Made by a program: the position numbers and the translations under genes. From the NCBI GenBank assembly GCA_012861695.1, contig JAAOOA010000524.1:2305884-2369883 (forward strand): 64,000 nt of DNA. The letters run 5' to 3'. Numbering within the stretch: the stretch's first letter is position 1; each line of letters begins with the position of its first letter. The stretch comes from Trematomus loennbergii (lineage: Eukaryota > Chordata > Actinopteri > Perciformes > Nototheniidae). Shown here in pieces: positions 52,573 through 64,000 of the stretch. The notes under the pieces were generated by a model. The model was given only the letters and a program-made list of their open reading frames with translations. It made no database searches and had not been told where the DNA came from.

Positions 52573-53122
52573 AAGGGGACATATTTTGCCTGGGTTCATG
52601 TTTGTATTTTGTTCCTCTACTGTGACATGTCTCCATGCTTTACGGCCCGTCCACACGGCGGCGTGCGTTGAAGCTTCAACGCTTCTGCCCATTCACTTTG
52701 AATGGGGTGACGTCACGCTTTGCCGAACTGCATTGTGGGAGCGTCGCTTTGCTTTGCTCGCTTCAAAAGTTGAGCAATGTTCAACTTTTGAAGCTTCGAC
52801 GGAAGCATCAGCCAATCAAATCATATGCCAGTACAAGCTCTAGCCAATCAAACCGCGTGCTTGTGTGTCCGGGGCGGGAGATTCATGTGATTGGTTGTTG
52901 GTCGAGCTTCAGACACGCCCGCCGGCAAGCTTCAACGCACGCCGCCGTGTGGACGCTGCGTTAATGTTCAGAAAGCTCTTTATTGTTCTCATACTGTCTG
53001 TGCTGCAGCACCTCTTTTCACCCTCTGTCTGAAACCAGAGCCCAGTCTGCTCTGATTGGTTAGCTGGCCGGGTCTGTTGTGATTGGTCAATCGCTTAGAG
53101 ATGTCCCGCCCCTTAGCCACAT
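52573..53122 (+). mobile_element. Family B MITE interrupted by a Harbinger-like MITE
   Basis: Left part begins TTAAAGGGGACATATTTTGCC. The right part resumes TTAATGTTCAGAAAGC and runs to CCGCCCCTTAGCC, where it is truncated. The two parts flank the element at about 52,646-52,961. Confidence 0.7.
52646..52961 (+). mobile_element. Harbinger-like MITE nested in a family B MITE
   Basis: Long inverted ends (GTCCACACGGCGGCGTGCGT with inverted ACGCACGCCGCCGTGTGGAC), TTA on both sides, and internal AAGCTTCAACGC inverted copies. It is GC-rich with CCAATCAAA motifs. The host repeat rejoins as CATGCTTTAATGTTC. Confidence 0.75.
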
Positions 53123-54109
53123 ACATGTCTTACAAAGCCTTAACCAACAATAAGAGGATAAATATAAGACCAAACACAATTTTTTTGATAATTTCCAATA
53201 CATTTGGTACAGTTCCCCTGCGGATAATCACAATGCTTATTAATTAAAATTGAATTCAATACAAATTACATTTATCTTGGGACAGTTGTTGGCTATCGGA
53301 AATGAGGAAATGAGCTGCTCTTTCTTGAGGATTTTAGCAGATGAAAAATAGATCCATCATGTGCTGTTAGAGGAAAACAGAAAATCCTGTGAACTAGAGC
53401 AAAGGTCAAAGGTTGTGCATAGACAGCTGAGGAGTTTTAAGGAACCTGTCACAAAGAGGAAAGAGAGCTTCAACAATCAGCTCAGCAGTAAAAAAGATAA
53501 GACAAAAGTGTGATTGTTTTCAAGATGTTGAATGAAATGGACAGCTAGCTCGAGAAAGGGATATAATCAATCATGGCTTTCAACTCTGGGAGGAAGAATA
53601 CCGGCTGCCATTAAGCCTTCACTCAAGCACTCAATAATGGAGTGAAGAAACATAGAGCAAGTGTTTGAATCACAAGGAGTGGTGAGTTCACTGGCATTGT
53701 TAAAACACTGCAGACTATATCTGAAGAACCAGGAATCTTGTACATTTTGGTACGATGATGGTTGCATGTTTCTACCAACACCTCCAGCTTTAAATAACTT
53801 CTTGTGATTTATCTCCAAGCCTCTGACAATATCTACATCTGGAAAGGTCATCCTGTTACTTCACCAGTCACTTGGATGAAACATGGCCGTTGAGTTTAAA
53901 TTACTTATATTCAGCATGTACGGGACTACATGGAATTTCATGGCAAAATAAATGAGGGCTGACATTTGTGCCTAGCAATGCTTCTCCAAAAAAACACAAA
54001 TAATCACATTTAGTCAATTTTCTGCAACACGTGTCAAAAAGTCAGATTTGTATCCAGTGGTCTGACTGATGAAAGTCAACATAAGTTTAGATTTATTTAG
54101 CTATCCCAC
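53123..54109. other. Unassigned sequence
   Basis: No gene or repeat ends recognised. A 94-codon minus-strand ORF (53,567-53,851) has no feature I can identify. Confidence 0.45.
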
Positions 54110-54113
54110 TTAA

Positions 54114-54467
54114 AGGTAGGGTAGGTAAGAATGGAGAAACCAGCTCGAGTGCGCTAGAATTTGAAAGTACGCAGCCGAAAAAAATCTGCCCCTTCCTTCA
54201 GACTTCCTTACAGAGCCCCTCCTCCAACACACACAAACGCGCACATGACCAATGAGGGCACGAGATAAGTTTGTGCACAGATGGAAGGCTGACAGGCAGG
54301 TAGGCCAACCAGTTATTTAGCCGGGCCGGCTCAGATGATTGGTCGTGCTTTTTCAGCGCCACGGCTTCCACAGATGACATTTTTTATGTATTTATTGTCA
54401 AAGCATTTAATATATTCATTGCTATCGGGATGTTAAGAGCATTCCATGGAATATAACAAAAGTGTTT
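54114..54467 (-). mobile_element. Family A MITE, copy 4, truncated
   Basis: Reverse orientation. The AGGTAGGGTAGGTAAG end has TTAA before it; the other end is lost after AACAAAAGTG. Confidence 0.75.
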
Positions 54468-57400
54468 CTGAAGTGAATGACCTTAATGACTATTCTCAGT
54501 AGCCTTTAGGAAAGTGAGGGGATTGATCCCTATCAGTGACCTTTTTACAACCGTTTTCACCTCCATCAAGGAGGTGATGTTTTTAGGCTTAGATTGTCTT
54601 TCTGCAGGATTATGGAAATGCTCCTTGACAGATTTTTATGAAACTTGGTGGAAGGGTGGAGCATAACATTTAGGAGCCAGTCCAAGTCAAGGGTGGACAC
54701 ACTTTTGTTGGGAGAAGGAAGCTCAGAAGCTACATTAATTTGCTCTCAGAATGATGACAAATTACTTCCCGACTAGTGAATTTGACGTCAACGCCCTTCA
54801 GTAGGAACAGCAGCTCAGAAAGTTGCCGAAAACGTATCTACGGTATTTCCTTTTTTCTGTAATACAAATACTAGAAACACTCGGCACAATAGTCCCAACA
54901 CATCCTGTTTGTAGCGTTCATGTTGTCCAAATCACAACCTACAGTAAAGCTCATGAACACAGCAAAGTTGGAAGAAAGTCGCCCAAATTAGGAAATGTGG
55001 TAATCCAATGAGCTTGTGACGCCTTGGCTGCGCTCTCTGAATGCCACGCTAGTTCTCCTAATGCAAAAGCTAGATGTGCATTGCTAACACAAGTTCAAGG
55101 AGCATCCTTGGCACACGGGAGTGCTCCAGTGCTACTGTAGGAATCTCACAGTGAGCTTTGGGAACATGGTCAATCACACAGTCCGTTAGCCCCAACCCGC
55201 TCAGCATTAACCTGGTAAACAATGGTGCCTTGATGCATTTGGAGAGACATGAGGGTGTGCTTGTTTAGTGTGAGAACTTCCCAGCCATCTGGCAGCCATT
55301 AGGCTCTAATGAGCTTCTTCCTCTGTTAGCTACGCTAAGCATGTAGCACCTTGCATTGCCCAGTCTGCTGTCCTCCTGTCAGGCATGATGCTTCCAAGCT
55401 GTCCTGGCATGTGAAAGCTACTTCAACACACTTAACAGCAGACTTGATGAATGAGAACAGGAAGGTGAGATACACAATATTAGAATAACATTACATACCA
55501 GTGTTGGTTGCACGTTAAAAGGCTCAGCGGTAAACAAGGTCAAAGTTGAAATAATTCGAACTTTGAGCACAGCTTGAGTCACACAAAATGTCTACTGTTC
55601 AAATGCTTTGTTATCTGCAGAACTATAATAAATCCTCTGGACATCCTATAGCTGACCATGTGATGGATGTACCTTCATTCACCACACTTCGAAGTTTCGC
55701 ATCCTGTAAAAAAAGAATAGAAAAAACACTAAAAGTGGAACAGCTGTAGATGACATTGCATGTGGAAAAAAAGGAAAGGCCTGTGTGATTATGTTTCTCT
55801 GCAGCTTCAGTCGTAACACTGAGCCACCTGGCTTTTACATCTTTTTAGAAAAAAGTTGTTTTGAAAAATCTGTCTACCTATTCAGTATGGCAATTTATCT
55901 TCAGACAAAAAATGTAGGACTTTTTAGTCTAAAGTTAGTGGCTTTTAAATTCTCAGGTGTGCATTATTAACTAAACATTGAAATGTGGGCTGTAGTAAGG
56001 GCTTGTTTCTATTACTGGAATACCAGCATTTCACTTTCAACAGCTGATCATTACCATAATTCATTGACTTAAGTAATAGATTCACAATGTTTCTGCTCAT
56101 GTTCAGTTGTCGGTGTCCAAAGAAAATGTTTAAGGAGAAAAGTACTGATGATTCAATGACTGAGTTCACATTACACCAGTCCAGCCAACTGTAAAGAGAT
56201 GTGTTCATCTCTAAAGGCTTACATTGTTAATATAGTTTTCACTGGCGCTTTTCAGTAACCTCTAATAAACTGTACGAGAGCTGCTAGCCAAAGCAAAGAC
56301 CAACCTGTTAGAGGTAATCATGAGGTCTCGACTGCAGTTCTTCACGAAATTAAGAGCATCAAGACATCCTCACCTCAACAAATTCAGCACCACAGCAGCA
56401 GCCATACTAAAAGAGGCCCTATTGTGCTTTTTGGGGGGTTTCCCCTTTCGTGTAGTGTTAAAGCATGGAAACATGTCACAGTAGAGGCACTAAATACAAA
56501 TTTGAACCTGGAAATTGGCATCATATGTCCTCTTATAATCATTTTGGTTAAAGAATTTTTGAAACGAGACCAAAACTAACAAAAACACCACCATCGATCA
56601 TTACAGCCAGATGGTTCCTATCATATTCAAAACACAGTTTTCTGTACGCTTTTGACACCATCCGAGACCTTTCATCTGTTAAATCACAAGGACCCAGTAT
56701 TCTGAATTGAACATACAATAAAGCAGGGTTCATAAATGTTATTTCAAATGAGAATATGTCCTCACCTCATTTGCTGACAAAGATTTAGCATTTTACTGTA
56801 AGAGTCCTATAAATGTACCCTACAGAAGCTCTACAGTGAAACGAGCTGCATGGAAAAAGTCAGAGAGGACAAACTCTACGCATGGTATGATAGTTATCAT
56901 TCCAGATCTGCGAAAGACATCACTGTTCCCTGAAGTTGTGAGAACAACCGCAGAAGTAGCTAAGACATCATCCTGTTTTTCAGATCATAAATCAGGTTTA
57001 ACAGCATGATTATCCCCAACATGGATCTATGTCTAAATGTATTTATTATGTGTGTTATAACCATAGACTCATAGACTATATATATAAAGAGGTTATAACC
57101 ACATCTCAGAATTTGACTTGACGGCATCTTGAGCTTGATTACTTCCAGAAATCAGAAAGAAAATATGGTTTCTTCCCATTTTGAGTTCTTCTACAGGCTC
57201 TCTAAGGTTCAGTGCACTAGCGGCCATACCAGTCAAATGAATACAAGGCAGATCTGTTCCTCGGTCCAATAGAGACACATGCAGGGATGTATGATGTTAC
57301 TGAAGACATGTGAAAGCCGTGGAGGAGAGAGGATAAAAAAAAAAGAAGATGTCTCCAGATAATTTATCCAGAGTTTTCCCAATTTGCAAATATATTTAAA

Positions 57401-58319
57401 CCACATTCAAAAGTCTTAAATTATCCAAAGAATGGAGCAAAGATAATCCAGGAAACCAACATTTGCTGGACACAATAGCCTTGAAATGGCAAATGCTATT
57501 CATCACCTGAACAGTTTCAGCAGGAGTAAGACTTCTTAAAACTCTTTTAAAGTTCACAAAAAGTCCACTATTTTCATTCTCTATTTTTTGATTACCTAGA
57601 TCTGCAAAAGGCATTTGTTAAATTATGTTTTTTTAATTGTTGTGGATTATACAATGCAACATCTGCGGGGAAAAAATCCTGAAAACCCTAATTTCCCTTG
57701 TTTTGATAATAAGGCCATATTTTCAATGAATGTACTAAATGCCTTTCAAGATTTTTTTAAAGATCCAGAGGGGGGGTTCTGGTTTTGACATTCCAGAGCT
57801 GTACTCAATGTTAATAGCATGTTTTTCTTTCTCAGAGGAAGAGGAACGCAGACATAACACAAGGGGACATGAGGAGGAATGCCCCGAGGTTTTAAAGTCT
57901 ACAGCTCTGAGTCAGCATGTTTTCCCTCAATTTCCTCCTGCTCCCTAACTTCACTACAGCCTGTACAAGGAGACACAAGGCCACCCTGAGTCCTCACCAC
58001 AGTCTACTATAAACTGAGATACAGTCACTGACGACTGTGGCTGAATTAAAGAGCACATATTATGCTCATTTTCAGGTTCAAATTACGATACGATATACTT
58101 TAATGGTCAGATCAAGTCTGAAATTTGACTTGCATCACAGCAGCTCCATGTGTAACATCAACATCATATCAGGACACAATACATGAAAAACAAACATTTA
58201 ACATAACAGCACGATCACTGAGAGAAAACATACTCAAAGAGCCTTCAGCGTGCATTTGATCTGGGATTCAGCTCTGTATTTACTGTGAGGATTGACTGAT
58301 GCACAAAGGATGCTTCAGT
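54468..58319. other. Unassigned sequence with few repeats
   Basis: Near 54,550-54,710 a stretch with CATCAAGGAGGTGATGTTTT and ATGAAACTTGGTGGAAGGGT resembles a widespread dispersed repeat, seen once here. Otherwise only the short family B copy at 56,410. No exon on either strand. Confidence 0.45.
56410..56535. repeat. Family B MITE, internally deleted
   Basis: Short copy with end AGAGGCCCTATTGTGC and opposite end CATATGTCCTCTT, containing CATGGAAACATGTCACAG. Confidence 0.5.
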
Positions 58320-58740
58320 CTGACTTTATTCGTATTTGTATTTGTATTTAGTGCCACTACTGTGACGTGGGTTTGCTATCCTGGCTCCAAAATGGTGGAA
58401 TGAGCTCCCCATTGACATCAGGACAGCAGAAAGCTTACACATCTTCCGGCGCAGACTGAAAACTCATCTCTTTCAACTCCACTTCGAGCAATACAATGAC
58501 TATCAAAGCACTTATATACTAACAAAGGACTGGCTTATCTAAAGCCAGTTGAGTAGCACTTGAAATGTTTTGGCTCTAAGAAACCTGATGTACTTATATG
58601 ATTCTGTTTTCTTCAAGTTGTATCTTCTTGGTCGAATGCACTTATTGTAAGTCGCTTTGGATAAAAGCATCAGCTAAATGTAATGTAATGTAATGTTTAC
58701 ATGCTTTAATGTTCAAAAGGTCTTTATTTTTCTCAGATGA
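58320..58740. repeat. Family B MITE fragment split by a LINE tail
   Basis: GTGCCACTACTGTGACGTG and ACATGCTTTAATGTTCAAAA are the two halves of the same B segment, separated by an L2-type tail at about 58,372-58,696. Confidence 0.5.
58372..58696 (+). mobile_element. LINE 3' tail (L2-like)
   Basis: A frame with WNELPIDIRTAESLHIFRRR and L-K-T-H-L-F, then the tail GTAAGTCGCTTTGGATAAAA and (TAATG)n, shared with the SINE tails. It is inserted in a family B MITE. Confidence 0.78.
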
Positions 58741-59109
58741 ATAAAGCCACAAAAATCTGCCCAAATGCTATGAGCTAACAATGAATGCTACTACAACTTT
58801 ATCACATTGCCACACACACACAGACACAACCATATGTCACTTTAAGGACAAAGACAGTTGTGTTTAATTGAATGCAAAGTAAGCCAAGTCTGTATGGGAG
58901 ACAGCCCAAGGTCATGAGGATTAAACACTCAAGTTCATATGAAGAAAGACGATTCCCATGTGGGGAATTGTAATTTACATCGCAACTGTAAAGCTTTCTG
59001 CAAAGTTCCCTAGGGTGAATACTTGGTAATAACACTGTCTACAGCACTTTTATCTGTACATATAATTACTTTACCAATACATTTTGTGGTGGGATGTTGA
59101 CTGATTGAT

Positions 59110-59350
59110 TTTGTTCATGGGTAAACACTAATGGGAACACAGTATGGGCTCTGGCAGTGTTTAAAGACTGGAGAATAAAATGTGAACAGACTTGGACAGT
59201 TACAGAAAACCACGATCAGTGCTGCCTTAATTTTAAGTTACGTTGCTGTCGCCGCAGTTCAAGCTGTTGGTACGCAGAGGAACGATCATTTTTAAATCAA
59301 TAAAATACAATCAATATCAATTGAAATCAATATTGTGAATGAAGTTGTTT
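59110..59350 (+). repeat. Dispersed repeat fragment related to 3,204-3,931
   Basis: AACACTAATGGGAACACAGT, CAAGCTGTTGGTACGCAG and AACGATCATTTTTAAATCAA match the inner part of the 3,204 element and the fragment at 380-570. It is followed by a LINE tail insertion. Confidence 0.55.
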
Positions 59351-59394
59351 ATTTATTGTTGGTAGAAGTGGATAATTAACTGTATAATAAACCA

Positions 59395-59671
59395 CCATAG
59401 TGATCAAGATCCCTCCCTTACTACTTTTAAATCCAGGCTGAAGACTTTTCTTTTTGCCGCTGCTTTTAATTGAACTATTCATCTTAAACTGCACTGTAAC
59501 TTTTAACTTTTATCCATGTAATTTTTCTTTTAATGTTTATTTTATTATCTTTTCTTTTTAATGACTGATTTTAAATGCCATTTTCATAATGTCTTCCATT
59601 TTTGTAAAGCACTTTGAATTGCCTTGTGTTGAAAGGTGCTATATAAATAAACTTGCCTTGCCTTGCCTCAT
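59395..59671 (+). mobile_element. LINE 3' tail with (CCTTG)n end, copy 2
   Basis: TTAAATCCAGGCTGAAGACT (F-K-S-R-L-K-T-F-L-F frame), then AAAGCACTTTGAATTGCCTT and TATAAATAAACTTGCCTTGC. It interrupts a dispersed repeat. Confidence 0.7.
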
Positions 59672-60815
59672 TATGACCGGCTCGCTGCACATTATCCCTT
59701 AAATATTGTACATATAATGCTGCTTTGTGTTTCTGCATATTTCGGTCAAAGTCAAAAGATTGTTAGGATTATGAAGTAACTTCTAGTGTCTTATACTTTG
59801 TGATCACAACATGAAGCACCCCATTTCCCCCCATCATTTCTGCTGACGTAGTGAGCCGTCTCAATGCAAAGCTAAAACCTTACAGAACAACAGGATCCAG
59901 CCTCAGGAATAATCACTCTACTGTAAAGTGCTCTGAAAACAGCCAGGCTTCTTTAGTGAGGACCAGATGGTTTCTGTCCTCACACTGTAACGTGCTTTCT
60001 TAACTTCATGCAGACCCATGCACCAATTTAACCAAAGCAATGCCGAGTCCAACGCTTAATAGAGTGAGACAGAGTGGCATTCACAAGCAGGAGTAAATGC
60101 AACGATTACAGAGCAGACTCCAGTGTCTCAGCACATGCTTGGGCTGTGTCGAGGCTGTTTATTACCTCACAGTGTCAACGCCACGGCCTTGGTGTCACAC
60201 ATTTCTAAAGACGGTGCCTTCTGTCTCGTATCAGAGATTGGAAGCAGGTGGCCGGCGGCCCCCACAACACACAGTGGGCTCCACCACCACAACTTGGCAG
60301 CGATACCAAAGAGAGCATGCGTTCAAGAGGCCGATCCACGATGGGTGTTGAAAAGAAGGGAGCAAAGCACGGATTCTGGCTTCAACTATTACCAGAGCCA
60401 GACTGCTCTTTAACATCAGCTCTCAGGGTACAATCTCCCTCTACTGAAGTCATGGAGTGAGTTGTGTTGAAAAGGTAAGGCGTTATAGTGAGTGATTTAC
60501 CACACACTGATTGTTCTACTTATAACTGTTGCTGTTAAGGCCAAGCATTCATATTTGTTTAAAAAAGAAATACATTCTTTCACGTAACTGAGTTTTTGGC
60601 CACTAGGGGGCATCCGAAACAAAATTAGAAACAAAACAATGAAGTTATACACATTTACTTGAATTAGCAAACTAGTTAGCAAACCATTGCTTATTTACAC
60701 TTCCAGCAGTTACAAAGCAATTTTAATATTCATTTGGATTCTTGTTTCCGTCCACCCGGCGAATGTTATACCATTATTCACTCTTATGTTTGGCTCTAGT
60801 CTCCATTAACTGTCT
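59672..60815. other. Unassigned sequence
   Basis: Overlapping ORFs of 61-96 codons at 60,097-60,460 on both strands have no recognisable domain; no splice-framed EGF pattern. Confidence 0.45.
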
Positions 60816-60822
60816 CATTAGC

Positions 60823-61385
60823 CAACACAGTCTCACGGCATTTCGTGTTATAGTCACGAAATTAATCTATTGATTCGTGTTCACCAACACGATTTTCTTT
60901 CGTGTCACACAACGATTTTAAAAGCAATGTAAATAATAACACATTTGAAGGAAAAAGAGATTAAAAAAAATACAGATTTCAGTATTCTGACACAGAACGA
61001 TTTTAGAAGCAATGTATTTCTATTGGTAGTATGTTTCGTGCCTGCACCAAATCATAACAAATTAGAAGGAGAAAAATACAGATTTCAGTATTCTGAGGCT
61101 CTGAGCCATTTATTTTCCTCGCGACGGCAATAAAACTCAGACATTATACAATTTAAAATAAAAGGGTTAGGGTTAGGCTTAGGGTAAGATTTGAGTAAGA
61201 AAATGTTTTTATGAACCACACAGCTTCTGGTCTTCCAAGACCCGACCGGACAAAAAGACGCGGTGCAGGCACGAAATATACTACCAATAGAAATACATTG
61301 CTTTTAAAATCGTTCTGTGTGACACGAAAAAATTTTAATTAATTAATTTCGTGACTATAACACGAAATGCCGTGAGACTGGGTTG
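60823..61385. mobile_element. Long-inverted-repeat MITE, 7-bp duplication, telomere-like core
   Basis: Ends GTCTCACGGCATTTCGTGTT / AACACGAAATGCCGTGAGAC continue as imperfect arms of more than 200 bp, including TCACGAAATTAAT and GCCTGCACC segments. CATTAGC flanks both sides. The loop has GGGTTAGGGTTAGGCTTAGG at about 61,164. Confidence 0.85.
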
Positions 61386-62391
61386 CATTAGCAGCTGTTT
61401 GCTAGCTATTTCTCTTCTTTGAGTCCAAAGCAGGTTTTAGAGTTTTCGTTTTTTTCATTGAAAACAGCTGCCTACAGAGGAAAGAAATTAGATTAAATGG
61501 TAAATGGAAAATTGACTGTATAACATAGCACTTTATCCCTCGACAAAATGTTATGTCATAGAAGAAAACGTCAAAATCTCTGAGCTTGTGTTAACCACAG
61601 ACTTTATTTCATGCTTCAAACACCACAAATGCATTCAAAAAAACCTTCACTTCGAGAAGAAGGAACCATAAGTGGCAAATGCTAAGTCATTTCAAGGTTT
61701 TAGGACTCATTTCTGCACCACTGTACTTCACACACATAAATGCACAAGCACACATTTTACCGAACTATTAGCTACATACAACCCCCTTAAATGTTTACAC
61801 AAAATCATTGAATGCATTCCAATAAAATCATTATTTTGAATAAATAAACATGCACATGCAGTATCTCAGGCTTCAGTAAAATGCATCTAATAAACAAACC
61901 GAAAGACAGGTTGATTGGCAGAGAGACTATCACCCAGGCTTGCCAGGAAAAACAGACAGAAAGACAGACCGTAATGCAAAATACTTAAATGCAACAACAG
62001 GCATTACATGCTTATGATAAGAACACATGGTAAAGCATAGCAGGAAACATAATCAATCTTGAATACATCTTGATAGATCTTCATGAGCAAACTTCCAATC
62101 CAGTTGCCTATAAATTATTACTCCAACATAAATCTACAGAGGTCAGAATTCCTGCCTCTCTACTGAATCTGCGTGTTCTCCATCGTACATGATTCACATA
62201 CAGGACTGTAATAAGTCTGTCACTGAGGAATGTTAACGCTCACAATGCAAATCTAATAATACAGAGGACTCCCTGGTGGATTGGTGGTGGTTCACTGTGC
62301 ACACACATATGTCCAGGTTGAGCTACGGTTGCAGTCTCTGTTGGTAATTATTATGTTATACTGGAATGTACAATGCATGGCTAATATCCAC

Positions 62392-62397
62392 CACACA

Positions 62398-62430
<33 letters not shown>

Positions 62431-62433
62431 CAC

Positions 62434-62494
<61 letters not shown>

Positions 62495-62500
62495 CACACA
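62392..62500 (+). repeat. (CA)n microsatellite
   Basis: CA run of about 109 bp with ATA, AACA, ACGCA and AAACA interruptions. Confidence 0.95.
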
Positions 62501-62671
62501 GGTTTCATGATTCTGCTCCATCAACTTTTTGGGAATGGCCCATTTTTAGATTTACTGTTTCAGTGATGCGATACAGTAAATGTTCCTTCCACTTTAAGTA
62601 TAGCTTAGCATTATCCAAAGTAATAAACCCTTTAAACCTTTTAAAAATAACATATTATTATGAGTCCTAAG

Positions 62672-62965
62672 ACACATTCTTCTGCTTTCCTGTAGTGTGT
62701 TATATGGGTTTGTGCATGTAAATGGTCTGCAAAGGCTAAAATCTGAAATGTCCCTCCAGAGGTAGTTCCTCTCCCACCCTGCCTGAAACGCCACCATTGG
62801 ACTCCTTTTATTTATTTCCATAACATAGTGACATCACTACGTAAAACCCATGCTATCTAGTGGCTAGCACTCCAACACATTGTATGTGGTATGCTCATCG
62901 CCGGGACATCGCAGAGCCGGCCAGCTAACCAATCAGAGCAGATTGGCTCTGGTTCTAGACCAAGC
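62672..62965 (+). mobile_element. Family B MITE copy
   Basis: Matches 14,320-14,640 through AAATGGTCTGCAA, ATAGTGACATCACTACG, CTAGCACTCCAACACATTG and CCAGCTAACCAATCAGAGCA. Confidence 0.65.
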
Positions 62966-63635
62966 TAAGCCAAAATCTCTCTGTGTATTGCTGTAATTGT
63001 TTTCGCAGTTAATGAGTCAATCTTACACAATATTGTATAACTGAGGTATCGTTATGCCACTCAGCATATAGTAAAAGCATATCTTTATACAGTATAACAC
63101 TGAAACTTAGACAATAGTTTATATAACTGTAGTCACTGTCATTTTTTAATCTGAACTACACTAATAAGAATTTCATTGCGATTATTTTCTCTCTAAAATA
63201 CCTTGAAACCCGGATTAGAAAAAATGTAGCCTACAACACAGGATTATTAGTTCATGTCCCTGCACTGAACAGAGGTTCAGTGAGTAAACTTTGCTGAACA
63301 CAGGAGCTTGGCTGACTGTCTCCTTGTATAATGATTTTGGCAGAAGAGTGACGATAAATCAGCCGTGCGGGATGACAGAAGGAAAACCGCTTTACAGAAG
63401 GAGAAGAGTGAGATTTGAAGCACAGGATGTACAAGAAACCTAGAGGAATTCTGATTGGATCAAATTTCTATCTGTTTTCTATCTGTCACTCCGATGTGTG
63501 AAAACCAAAGCGGCCATGTCAAAACAAACGCACGGGAGAACTGCCTCCAACAAACAACGACACATTCCTGTGAAATGTCTTAGCAAGAGGAAGAGCTGTT
63601 GAAAACCTCCAGCAGGCAGGTCCTTTCTCAGGAGA

Positions 63636-63795
<160 letters not shown>

Positions 63796-64000
63796 GGGGG
63801 TAGGAAACAAATATGCTCTGGTCACCATTTTGTCTCAGCGGGACTCTTCCAAAACACAAACAACCGTCCTCCTGTTTGCATGTTGACGCAGGCTGCAGGG
63901 GATTGGACAGACGCTAACTAGACAAGAGGGACCAACAGCTTTTGTACAAGCTCACTGGTCAATATGTGCCTTAGTTCAACTTCCTTCTATGTGAAAGAAG

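Noticed and set aside
60097..60460. Overlapping ORFs of 61-96 codons on both strands
   Set aside because: No similarity to a known family seen and no supporting splice or start context.
61160..61190. Interstitial telomere
   Set aside because: Only three degenerate TTAGGG-type units inside a MITE loop; not a fusion point.

Overview
The window looks like a piece of a teleost fish chromosome. The evidence is vertebrate-type genes with short exons and GT-AG introns, very frequent (CA)n/(TG)n tracts, and a dense load of fish-style transposon fragments: MITEs with TTAA, TTA or 8-bp target-site duplications, tRNA-derived SINEs, 5'-truncated LINE tails and a solo LTR. It is not prokaryotic; I see no operons, CRISPR array or phage genes.

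Two protein-coding genes are supported. The first runs on the minus strand from about 41.2 kb down to 1.4 kb and leaves the window at its 3' end. It is a megf6-like gene (multiple EGF-like domains 6): 25 exons encode eight calcium-binding-type EGF repeats, then an acidic linker, then sixteen eight-cysteine (laminin/MEGF-type) EGF repeats, nearly one exon per repeat, in phase 1. The signal peptide, EMI domain and first EGF exons are not visible. They probably lie above 41.2 kb, in or beyond a stretch of more than 22 kb where I find no exon. The second gene is on the plus strand, nested inside one megf6 intron (14,230-20,838). It is a complete six-exon EHD2-like gene (membrane-remodelling dynamin-family ATPase, about 549 aa). 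Part of its last exon and 3' flank is duplicated in tandem just downstream.

Seven of the 25 megf6 exons and one of the six ehd2-like exons carry a single-base gain or loss that breaks the frame, often in a short homopolymer, while all cysteine, GTPase-fold and splice-site patterns stay intact. The simplest reading is base-level assembly error, not two independently dying genes.

The rest is intron and transposon. At least eight repeat families occur, often nested: TTAA-flanked MITEs inside other MITEs, Harbinger-like elements with TTA duplications, and several hAT-like elements with intact 8-bp duplications. Three megf6 splice acceptors have a (TG)n tract running directly up to the AG. From about 41.3 kb to 64 kb I see only repeats and unassigned sequence. 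I found no new enzymatic or defence system. The points most worth following are the nested gene pair, the TG-tract acceptors, the ehd2-like 3' duplication, the indel pattern and the nested transposons.
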